From positions 5,452,007 to 5,516,006 of the forward strand of contig JAKTNV010000026.1 of assembly GCA_022747635.1 (NCBI GenBank): a DNA stretch of 64,000 nucleotides, given 5' to 3'. Both the position numbers and the translations under genes were made by a program. The notes below the pieces were generated by a model that saw only the letters and a list, made by a program, of their open reading frames with translations, made no database searches and was not told where the DNA came from. Position 1 is the first letter of the stretch; each line of letters begins with the position of its first letter. Positions 48,484-58,371 of this stretch are shown piece by piece. This DNA comes from Hetaerina americana (lineage: Eukaryota > Arthropoda > Insecta > Odonata > Calopterygidae).

Positions 48484-49022
48484 CGAGACCTGCCCGGAAA
48501 AAATTCAGACTTGCAATATTTTAAGAAAAATAGCCTTCCTAGAACAATGAGGCCTTAGTCCCTTTCTAATTACTTCCCTTGACACCTCACACACTTATCC
48601 CTGCGTCTCTGTCATTTATTGCAACTACCGGCAAATTCCTTCATCGGAATGGCCATCAGCTACCTCGTCGCACGCTCTTTTATCTCTTTAACCGGCTGTT
48701 GGGATAACTAGGCTTTTTTTTCAAAGTCATAGCCGTAGACCCATGACTCATCTTCAATTATGGCCATTTTTAGAAAACCTGGGTAATGGTTTGCGGCTTG
48801 GTACTAAACTGCAGTGCGAAATTCTTGGCGTTGGTGAGATGAAAGAGAATACGACGAGGCAGCAGATGACCATTCTGAAAAAGAACTTTGCTGATTATTT
48901 TGAAAAGTGGAAGAGACGCTGGGATAATTGTGTGAGGTCCCAAGGGACTAAGGCCTCATTGTTCAACGCAGGCTATTTTGCTCTGAATATGACATGACGG
49001 GATCCTTTCTGGACAGACCTCG
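48484..49022. mobile_element. Fold-back mariner relic (539 bp)
   Basis: Both ends are mariner 3' ends pointing outward, each flanked by TA: cgagacctgcccggaaa on the left and, as reverse complement, cgaggtctgtccagaaagg on the right. The homology of the two arms extends inward about 100-130 bp (shared aacaatgaggccttagtccc). The left arm encodes on the minus strand a C-terminal transposase piece (AIPMKEFAGSCNK..QRRRDKCVRC) and, further in, EDESWVYGYDFE, the first catalytic Asp block, with stops. The right arm encodes on the plus strand a second C-terminal piece (KKNFADYFEKWKRRWDNCV). Each half thus contributes its own 3' end and the 5' half is lost. It could only move, if at all, with transposase supplied in trans. 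Confidence 0.8.
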
Positions 49023-49387
49023 TATATATAGTATATTTATTGATCTAATGTTGCGTACATGATTTGTGAATAAACTAGGTAACTTTTGTGGTCGAACAGC
49101 TAATTTCATTCGTACAAACATTGCTTTCTCAGGGTCAGGAGAAATAAATAGCTGCATGGGTTAAAAAAATTATTCAGCATTAAATTTAGAATAGATGTTT
49201 AATTTCAATAAATTTTCCGAATAGTCATTAGGATTTATCAACGTAGCTTTAAAATTAGCAATATTAGTAAAAGCTCTTCAGTTATTTTTTCCGAATGACT
49301 ATCCATCAGTGAAATTACATAAAGAAGCTATGTGGTGCCCTGTAGGGGGCCACACATACTTTAGGGTATGTGGCAGGGTATGATTAA

Positions 49388-49698
49388 GTAGTAGTAGTAG
49401 TGTTTAGGGGAGGCGACCGACAGCTGAGGTCATTTGCGCCATAGGGGATGGACAGGAAAGGATGAAGGGTGGAGAGAAACCCGGCGTCGGCATTAGCCTA
49501 CTCTTAACGAAAGGCGCCAAGGGGTCCGCAGCTTAACGTCCCACCCAATGGACGGCGTACTAACTCAAAGTGCCCTCCACAAAGCACCTCAAATAGGGAT
49601 CGAGATACCACTGAAAAATATTCAACACCGCCGGGATTTAAACCCGGTCCTTCTGGGTGGGAAGCCAGTACGATAGCCACCGCATAATCTCGATCCCC
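49388..49698 (-). mobile_element. SINE-1, full-length, with 13-bp target duplication
   Basis: A 311-bp SINE on the minus strand. The tRNA-like head ends at 49698 (ggggatcgag on the minus strand), box-A-like gcggtggctatcgtactgg and a box-B-like motif at 49632-49647 are present, and the tail reads gtagtagtagtag at 49388. It is flanked by exact direct repeats agggtatgattaa at 49375-49387 and 49699-49711, the target-site duplication. The body matches 2467-2770, 55646-55861 and 55920-56169. This is the best-preserved full-length copy in the window. Confidence 0.95.
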
Positions 49699-49711
49699 AG
49701 GGTATGATTAA

Positions 49712-51763
49712 ATACCACACTACTGGCAGAAAGTGCTTTCCTACTTAGCACGGTCGGATAGCGTTGTTCTAATCTCTCATCCTTAGTGAGAAAAATGAGA
49801 CCTTAAATCTATTTGTCCTACACTAAATCTCTTTAATTTTATTGACAGTGTATCCTTTCTATTTCGGTATTTCTGATTCCTCGGGCGTTTGAGAAGGAAC
49901 TACTCCTATTACAAAACTTCATCACTACGGCATTTTAATTGCTAAGGATTGCACCAATGTTGTACGAGTATAGCATTGAGATCATCCGTTGAAACTATTT
50001 TATCGTCAAGACTTCAGTTTGAGCCATAAATATTAATTGGATTTCCCCTCTAGCCATTATTTCGGGACTGTGCATTTTTTACTCTTGCCATTTGGTCTAA
50101 TAAGTGTCGCGCTCATAGAGAAAACACAAATTCTCTTTTTTGAACGCATGCTCAGTATCTTAATAGAAAAGGAAAGAGTCCTAGTTCAATAATCCTTCGA
50201 TATTATTGTGGAGTCGAGTCTAATACAGGAGGAAGACTCTTCGCGAAGGCTCATTACTGTTGACTGCATGCTTTCTAGTGCTAGTTATCATTCCATGAGA
50301 GTTTATCGAAAGATGGAACCGATAAAAACGTCTTTAAAAGCATCCTCATTGAAGATGGCATCGAGCTCATTCCCCTCCGGCGATCGTTCTGCTTCATAAC
50401 GCCGAGCAAAGGTCAGTAGCGAGCGCGAAAATTGACACCCAGAACATTCTTTGGCGTGTAGGAGGCGGTTGGCCGGCTCCGTTCTACAATAGAGCTATGA
50501 TGAACTCCGCTGGCCACCTTGATCCTTGGCTCCCTCATTCAAGATCCGCTAAAAACCTTTTACTTTGCCCCCACAATACATCATTACAGCCATTCATTCT
50601 AAAGCCTTTACATCAGAGTGCCCGGCTAGGGCAATATATGAGTGCGGCGGAGCCTTATGATTTATGCTCGAAATAGCTCGTTATTTTCCTTCCTACATCG
50701 TCTTCAATCTGGTGGCATGGGCAACCGGAGAATTATCGTTCTCTATTCTGTTCAAGAATTTGGACTTAGAATAGGATGCGAGTTGAAGTATATTGATGAC
50801 TATCTGAAATCGCCGTTAAATTCAACCGGAATCTCTAGAGCAGTGTATCCCAATCGTTTGATGCATCAAGTAGTACATATCTCCTGTATTTTGAAAGTGG
50901 ATATGAACGAATTGAAATTCGATATATTATTTTGCTATTTCACATTTTAATGGTACTAAATGCTATCATGCATGACGTTCGGTAATGTTTATGGTTTTTA
51001 ATGATCAGTGGTGTGTGTTCATCAATAAAATCTGAGATTTACTCTTATACGTCGAACGTGCACATTTTTTTTGGACCACCGGTACAGAATCGTTGATCTA
51101 AAAGTTGTTGTTCAATTCGAATTAATCTGTACTTCTACAAATTACTGTTTGATTTTTCCATTGAGTTATTCCTTCATGCTATATGTAGTCTGCCCAAAAA
51201 CAGACAGCAAAAATGTTTTGTTCGCTAATACTATGGGAGATACGTGAACAAAAGTAAATCGAAACGCAAAAGATATTTAATATTATTTTAGATTCGCAGT
51301 TACTTTTTCAACCCGAGAAAAGTTCGATGATATCAGCGTAGATATAATTCGCCTTCGGTAGCAAAATGGCCTACACGCGTGCTTGAAATCTCTGTCGCCT
51401 TTAATCATCAAAATTATTCCGCATTCACAACTTGATCTTCGAATGAACCCGATTATTCTTAGAAATATTTATATTTTTAGTATTAAATTACGCACTTACG
51501 TAGTTTGCGGTGTCAAGTCATTGATCTAGAAAACAATCTTTAAGTGAATTTTATTTCCAAGATTTCGTTAATTGTTTTCCATTATAGCGTAAGTAGATAA
51601 CTTCATGGTTATGTAGGTTATTATTTCCAAGATTGCTATATTTTATGTTTATAAAACAGTAAATTATTGGGTTTTCTTGCTTTCTCCTTCAACTCGAGGG
51701 TTAGCAACTCTTATGTCAATAGCAAATCAAAATTATATTATTCTGTAAAAGATCAGTTTTATA
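49712..51763. other. Spacer, nothing recognised
   Basis: No gene recognised. A slightly GC-richer patch at 50380-50520 and a 102-codon frame at 50642-50950 have no identifiable motif. Confidence 0.45.
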
Positions 51764-52516
51764 CGAGGGTCATCCGGAAAGTAGTACCCGTTCGTGAAAT
51801 AAAGACACAAAAGTAAATATTAACAAACATAAAAAATTTTATTTGAAAGAGGATACTTTAAACTACTTCTCAACATAATCTCCAAGCAAATTAAGGCATT
51901 TGTCATAACGTGTGACAAGTTTCTGTATTCCTGCTGCATAGTCCTTCGCCGCCAGCTCATTGAGATACGCGAGGGACCCATCTTGCACAAATTTTTGCAT
52001 AATGCAGATGGTGTTTAACAATTTCATGAACAATTGTTCGAGAAACATTGGGAAAATGCTCACAGATGTCATCAATTGTGACGCGCCGATCGTTCCTCAC
52101 GAATTCGTCAACTGAGCTCACCAGTTGGTCTGTAATGACAGACGGTCTCTCCGAACGCTCATCGTCGTGTGTGTTCCCCCTCCCCATGTTGAAGTTGCGA
52201 CACCACCGCCGAACAGACGACTCGTCCATTACATTGTCTCCATACACCTCCTTTAATTGGCGATGAATATCACATGGGCGAACGTTTCTTGCATTGAGGA
52301 ATTTAATCACTGCCCTCACTTCACAACTGGCGGCGTTCTCAATTTTTTTAAACATTGTAAACAATCACAGAAACAACACAGGCAATGCTAGCGTCACGCA
52401 ACTTGGCTCAGAGAAGGCAGACAAGCCACTGAAGCTATCTGACCTCGTCCAGCGGCTACTCGCGTCGTCAGCACTTCATGCGGCACGAACGGGTACTACT
52501 TTCCGGATGACCCTCG
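51764..52516 (-). mobile_element. Internally deleted mariner with perfect 33-bp ends
   Basis: Exact 33-bp terminal inverted repeats (51764-51796 and 52484-52516, beginning CGAGGGTCATCCGGAAAGTA) are flanked by TA at 51762-51763 and 52517-52518. At 753 bp it is a little over half the usual 1.3 kb. The coding remnant lacks the whole catalytic core. Perfect ends and intact TA suggest a fairly recent insertion of a non-autonomous derivative that needs an autonomous relative of the same lineage, not seen in this window. Confidence 0.93.
51863..52364 (-). pseudogene. Mariner transposase remnant (catalytic core deleted)
   Basis: From the ATG at 52364 the first 136 codons encode the N-terminal DNA-binding region: the first helix-turn-helix around AVIKFLNARNVRPCDIHRQL, the DDERSERPSV linker, and the second helix-turn-helix up to ICARWVPR, the start of the WVPHEL-type motif. 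The frame then shifts and ends. In another frame, 52075-51863 gives the C-terminal end (LVTRYDKCLNLLGDYVEK). The internal deletion joint is near 51975-51990 and removes all three catalytic aspartates. A truncated DNA-binding protein could still be made and could in principle compete for ends. Confidence 0.85.
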
Positions 52517-52847
52517 TACTATGATGGTAGATTAGACAAAACGACTAACACTGAAGTATCTCTATGGTTAGTATGTTTATTTTGCTAATCTACAATGTAT
52601 GGCCTTACAAAATCGCACTTATGATAAAGTTGCCAGCTATATGCGATAAAGGTAGATGCGGAAGAGTACTAACTTTGAGTTTAACGACTGAGTGAATCAG
52701 CTAGAGTTATATAGTTAAGAAACCTAACGATTAAATATCGCATTTTATCATTCGTAGTTTTTAGAGGGAAAAATTACCTTGACCAAATTAATATATTTTT
52801 TTAAGGTAATCTATCGGTAAAGGTAGGTTTTGTATGGACATAACTAC
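52517..52847. other. AT-rich spacer, nothing recognised
   Basis: No recognisable feature between the deleted mariner and the LINE fragment. Confidence 0.45.
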
Positions 52848-53850
52848 CAAATAAATCTTTTGTTTCTCATAAAAAAACACAATTCAGCATCCTGCTCGAC
52901 ATCGAGTCCCTCTTCATCGCTCTGTACTTCCTTCCTTCCTCCTTTCATCCCGCCCAACATCCCTATCCTATTCCTGCCCTTTCCTCGTTTGCCTAACATT
53001 CTCCCTTCTACTACAGTATTCAACATCCCACTGCCGATCAATACGCCCCTCATCAATTTTTCCTGCCTCCTTAGGATTTTTCCCAACAAACTGCTGTCCT
53101 CGCCCACCATACCAAGTACTTCCTCATTTGTTTTCTTCTCTATCCATTTCACCGTCTCCATTCTTCTCCACACCCACATTTCAAAAGCCTCCAGTCTACG
53201 TCTGTCCTCCGGCTTCAATGGCCACGTTTCGCGCCGTACATAGCGACTCTCCGCATCAAAGTTTTTACGAGTCTTCTCTTAACATTCTTACTCAACGTCC
53301 CTCTCATCAACTCCCTCCTCCTCGTGAAAGCCTCTTTTCCCAGGGCATTTCTTCTCCTTATGTCCCTACTACTTTGACCATTTTGGTCCAAAACAATTCC
53401 GAGATACGTTAACTGTTCAACCTGCTCTAGTTTCTGCCCTCCTATTTTAATGTTAAGCTTAGCCTTTGTCTTTCTGGAAAATCGCATGACCGTTTTATTT
53501 ATATCGATTCTCATAAGCGTTAAATGGAATAAGGGACCATTAGATCTCAATTTCTCCCAAATAAAGACATATATCTATCTATTCTCATTCAGTATCTATG
53601 GCACAGGATGTCCAATCCACTCAGCAATGCTTGTAACCCCTTGGCTGACACACTAGAGCTTGGGTATCAGCAAAACTAACTGATTTTACAAAATCCCCCC
53701 GACTTTCATACCTATCTCTAGTTCTTCCCATGCTTATTTAATACTTTCCTCCACAAATACGTTCAACAGACATAATGGACAACCCTGCCTTAAACCTCTT
53801 CTCAACATTACCCATCCCGACTCTCGACCCGACTTATCCTTTACTGTTAA
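52848..53850 (-). pseudogene. LINE reverse transcriptase fragment, copy 2
   Basis: Minus strand, in protein order: RT motif B region (decayed KRFKAGLS, normally RQGCPLSP) near 53800; catalytic FADD written as VSFADTQALV near 53670; thumb region AKLNIKIGGQKLEQVEQLTYLG at 53390-53470 and GKEAFTRRRELMRGTLSK at 53290-53340; then RRLEAFEMWVWRRMETVKW and TNEEVLGMVGED at 53110-53200; and EGRMLGKRGKGRNRIGML near 52950-53010. A one-base loss near 53232 separates the two best blocks. It shares its C-terminal blocks with 25370-26290 and 57000-57415, so three copies of one family are present. About 60 bp of unrelated sequence interrupts it near 53560-53620. Confidence 0.88.
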
Positions 53851-55633
53851 AACATACAGTATTAGTCACATAACCATTCATTCATAACTACATTTTTGAC
53901 TGTAGAATTAGTAATTTCTCTGTCTTGAGTCTAAGTTGAATCATTGATATTTCTTTCCAAACAAATCAGGGGTTATCAGATAATTTTGAGTATTTATAAA
54001 CTTTCGCTACATTAAAAATATATTGTTATTATTTTTATGCGATTAGAATTGTAATCATTAGAAAGATAATTGTTAGGTAAAACTGTTTATATTGGACTAC
54101 ATTGGATGCATGAAACCATGGCGTCCTGGAAGTATTCCCACACCATTCGGGTCAATTGATACACGTGCCTATCCGCCGAATTCCATAATTTTTAATCTCC
54201 TGGGTTGAGATTTTTCCGAAAGGGCAGAAGACGCAGGAGCTGTAAAATGTTCATTGATAAATAAAAACCTGCAGATGATTTGTACAGACATTTTACCTTT
54301 AATTGCCACGCTACAATGCAGATGAGTGTAAAAGAAATAGTAAAGAAATGTTCCAGCCTCCACCGGCGTAAGAGGAAAGAAAAAATGAGTCTCGTGTCCT
54401 AAGGAACCAGTAGCATAAAATATCTGTTCGAGATCGGTCTCATCAATCAAAAATGCGACCGCTCGTGAGAAGCAAGAGTGTTGCCCACCGGAGTCTGTAA
54501 TCGGATGAGAGATAATGATTTATCGAAGTATATTATTTATCAGCAGTTTCTCCATCGAGTCAATTTTTTCGTTGTTTGGACCCTTCATTCCAATCCATTC
54601 CGATTACATCCGAAATTCAATCGTTGCGGATGAACGAATTTAAACAGGTTCTGAGAAATCTTCCCTAGCAGAAAGGCTTATTGTTTTGGATCTCCCGAGT
54701 GGTCACCTTGTTTGGACATCGGCGATACGTGGTTTGAATCGGACCGTCCAAAGTCCAAAAATAATGCCGCAGCTGTCAATGTTTTTCGAAGCTTAATACG
54801 GGGACCTATGTTCCCAATTGGTGCTCGGGGTTCTTTTTCAAGGAAAATCGGATTAATAGCCCACCTGCGAGGAAGGGCGAAGAATGGTGAAGGACACTTT
54901 AAGAAACCTATTATATCGTCATGCCTCTCACAAACTATCCCCGACGCCGATATTTGAGCCAAAGTCTGTTTTAATTACCGACTATATCCACTGGCGTGTG
55001 TGATACATCAAATTAAGTTGGTTTCAGACTTGTTAAGGACACTTATCATACAAGTAATTATTGATAGAGAAGTATATTAAGTAATTCCGGTTCCCTGAAC
55101 GTGAAAAAATTTCCTGGTTTGATACATTTTATGTCAGCTGGCAAATTATTATACACTCCGAGTTCCATCTCACTGGGACCTAATTTTGTGGTACTCATTC
55201 ACACATTACACATAAGATGGTGGTGGGGGCGCTGCTCGCTTGGCTTTCTTCTCTTGTGTAGATTGAAGTCAGAATTTAGGGAGGACTATATGAGATTTTT
55301 TCTGACAAACATAATGTTTGATCGGAGGTAAACACTTAGGAAGGGAAGAATTTCAGGCGATTTGTAGATGGGTTTGGAGGGGCCCTAATATGATTTCTGT
55401 GCAATACTTTTTATTGTTCGTTTTTTAATTTATTAATATATTTTTTATAAGATTACTAAGATTCCTCATCAGGGAATCAATGTGAATTTCCCAAAAAAGG
55501 TTAGTACTTACCATGATTCAGAGAAATTTTATTGCATCGATCTGTTAAATGGATTTTTATTAGGTTTTACAATCAAACTTTGATATATTTTTTAAAATTA
55601 TTAAAAAAAAATGAATATCATGATTACTACAGG
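53851..55633. other. AT-rich spacer, nothing recognised
   Basis: No gene, RNA or repeat family recognised. The frames at 54678-54962 (both strands) are complementary shadows without motifs. Confidence 0.45.
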
Positions 55634-55645
55634 TACATACGCTAC

Positions 55646-55861
55646 ATCTCGATCCCTACTTGAGGTGCTTTGTGGAGGGCACTTTGAGTGAGTACGCCGT
55701 CCGTCGGATGGGACGTTAAGCCGCGGACCCCTTGGCGCCTTTCGTAAAGAGTAGGATAATGCCGACGCCGGGTTTCTCTCCACCCTTCATCCTTTCCTGT
55801 CCTTCCCCTATGGCGCAAATGACCTTAGTTGTCGGTCGCCTCCCCTCAAAACTACTACTAC
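55646..55861 (+). mobile_element. SINE-1, 5'-truncated, with 12-bp target duplication
   Basis: Starts within the body at atctcgatccctacttgagg and ends in (ACT)n. It is flanked by exact repeats tacatacgctac at 55634-55645 and 55862-55873. Loss of the tRNA-like head with intact target duplications is the signature of incomplete target-primed reverse transcription. It is very close in sequence to 55920-56169. Confidence 0.93.
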
Positions 55862-55919
55862 TACATACGCTACGGTATCTAAGTGAGCTATACTTCTCTC
55901 CGTATACGAGAGGAGCTAT

Positions 55920-56169
55920 CCCGGCGGTGTTGAATATTTTTCGGAGGTATCTCGATCCCTACTTGAGGTGCTTTGTGGAGGGCACTTTGAGTGAGTACGC
56001 CGTCCGTCGGATGGGACGTTAAACTGCGGACCCCTTGGCGCCTTTCGTAAAGAGTAGGCTAATGCCGACGCCGGGTTTCATTCCACCCTTCTCTCCTTTC
56101 CTGTCCATCCCCTATGGCGCAAATGACCTTAGCTGTCGGTCGCCTCCCCTGAAAACTACTACTACTACT
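55920..56169 (+). mobile_element. SINE-1, 5'-truncated, with 14-bp target duplication
   Basis: Starts just after box B (cccggcggtgttgaat) and ends in (ACT)n. It is flanked by exact repeats acgagaggagctat at 55906-55919 and 56170-56183. It is a second, independent insertion only 58 bp from the previous one in the same orientation. The different truncation point and different target duplication rule out a simple tandem duplication. Confidence 0.93.
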
Positions 56170-56183
56170 ACGAGAGGAGCTAT

Positions 56184-56681
56184 TTGTAACAAGAAAGACA
56201 ATGACTAAAGCTATATGAGGTGAAGGCAATATGCTAGGTTAACTGAAATGAAAAAAGAAATATATTGTTCCCCTGCCGCTTTTGGTTAACGTTATTCCTG
56301 TCCCTTATCGTTAGTGGGTAAAATGATATTTCAAATGTATCTCAATGTGACCATTAATCTCCGTAATTTTGTTTACCTGATACATCCTACCGTAGTAAAA
56401 TGTGGTTAATAATACATACTCAACAGCATCACTAAAGGGCCCTCCTTTCAATTCATGGAAGAGAATCTCTAATTTAACCTTCGCTCAGTGAGTGATTCCC
56501 AACTTAGTTCCTCTAATAATGTTGATACGCTACTTAGTTTGTCATAGCAACGTTTTACAAATCTAGCTCATCAACGCTGCACGCGATTTAATTTGGCAAT
56601 CAGTTCAACTTCATGAGGATTCTATATAGTAGCAGAATATTTAAATATATATGTGGCCTAACTACCAGAAGATAACATTGC
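56184..56681. other. AT-rich spacer, nothing recognised
   Basis: No recognisable feature. Confidence 0.45.
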
Positions 56682-56765
56682 TTTTAACCGCATCTTGTCA
56701 TCTGTTTTAACCTCGTGTCATATGATTTAACCTCGTGTCATATGCTTTAACCTCACATTATCGCA
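56682..56765 (+). repeat. 20-bp tandem repeat, about 4 units
   Basis: The unit tttaacctcgtgtcatatga is repeated back to back twice almost perfectly (from 56705), with a degenerate unit on each side. There is no spacer structure, so it is a minisatellite and not a CRISPR array. Confidence 0.85.
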
Positions 56766-56989
56766 AAGCACAGTATTGGATTTGATAAAGTAATAAAGAG
56801 GTTTCATTCCACTATGGTGAGCCCGCACTGCGAATGTCATCTCCTGAATATTATCTTTAGTACTAGTCTACTGGGTTACGTTAGGGATTCGATGGGCTCA
56901 GGCACTACAAACAGCTGTACCACTAGCATGACAATAAATATCTCTAAACCCCAAACTACCTGTTACAATAACTTGTTCCTTAGCTCTGA

Positions 56990-57415
56990 ATACTTTCTAA
57001 CTATTAATTCCATCCAAAACACGTATTGTGTCTCTCCTTCTGCGTCCCGTTCACAACATTCTCCCCTCTATACCGCAGTCTTCGGCATTCCATGCCTCCC
57101 ATGCCTAACAGTATCTCTTTCATCCACCTGCCCTGCTCTTAAATTTCTACAAACAACCATTTCTTTTCTCGTCATATCGAGAACTTCGTTGGTTTTTCCT
57201 TTCAATCCACTTTATTTTTTTCCATTTTCCTACACACCGAAAACTCGAAAACTTCAAATCCACGCCTATCTTCTTACTTCCGCGACTGAGTTTCCAAGTA
57301 GAACTACGTTCTGCATTAAAGTTTTCACCAAAGTCCTTTATCACATCTTTACTTAAGGTACCTGTCATGAATTACCTCATCTTTGTAAAAAGTTGCTCAT
57401 TAAAGGAATTCCCAT
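56990..57415 (-). pseudogene. LINE reverse transcriptase fragment, copy 3
   Basis: The minus strand shows MTGTLSKDVIKDFGENFN near 57315-57368 (compare MRGTLSKNVKRRLVKTL in copy 2), KWKKIKWIERKNQRSS near 57160-57210, and GRRRRDTIRVLDGIN near 57000-57045 (compare GKGRNRIGMLGG). The blocks are in the same order as copy 2 but more decayed, with several frameshifts and stops. Confidence 0.75.
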
Positions 57416-58371
57416 TTGAATGCCCTCACTACCTTGCCTTTTCTTTTAAACCACTTAAGCTTTATACACTTCATTTAAATTATGGTGAGCTGTAGAAGGC
57501 ATCTAATATTGACGCAATTGTGATGCGAATTCGCCCGCCTAAATTTAAATTTTTTTTCGGGAAATATCTGAATGTGAACTTGCATTGGATCTAATAGCAT
57601 TGTCAAACCTTATAAACATTTTCAATAATTTTCCGGCATATAATAGCCAATATAGTCAATAAGTAATTATCTATATAACTGATTAGTAAATTGATGGTTT
57701 TTACGACAAGTATTAAATAGAATGAAGATAAAGACTTTCGAAGCTTTTTCAGCAAATTCATAATGCTTGGGGTAGACAGGCGACATGAAGGGTTGCCATA
57801 TTTTGCGAGAATCGGCAACAACATTTCTTATAATTAATTCTTCGAGTCAAATAATGTGATCCTCAACAATCGTACTTGTGAGTGATCCAAGGGCGCATTT
57901 ATTTAGAATAAAGAGCAATTTAAACTCTACTATTTTATTATCCATTACTTCAAGCCATTATTATGAAAAAATACTTATGCTGGTAAATATAAATTTGATG
58001 ACTTTGATTTGATCATTCGCATTCGAAGTTACATTGGTAAAATAAATACTTATCAATTACCCCTTATGCCTTCTAATTATCAACTTGTGTTGTAGATGTA
58101 TAATGTAATAAAAGCATTATTTTTGTTCAGATAGCTATTTCTGCCTCGTATAGGAATTAGATTTCTTCGTATTGGCAGAAAAATAAACTGCATTTGTTCT
58201 GACTGTGATATGTGGCTCATGGCTGGCCATCAGTTGAGATATTTCCATTAGGACTCTCGTCACGCAGACCTCATACTTAGTTTTGTGCCTTCCTTTTCCT
58301 TTTCAACGACACATTCTCATCAGTCTCTTATCATTCCAATAGCTCTCAGAATTACCAGGAAATTCACAATA
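57416..58371. other. AT-rich spacer, nothing recognised
   Basis: No recognisable feature before the second intact mariner. Confidence 0.45.

Noticed and set aside
56682..56765. CRISPR-like array
   Set aside because: The 20-bp units are directly abutting without unique spacers, and the genome is eukaryotic.
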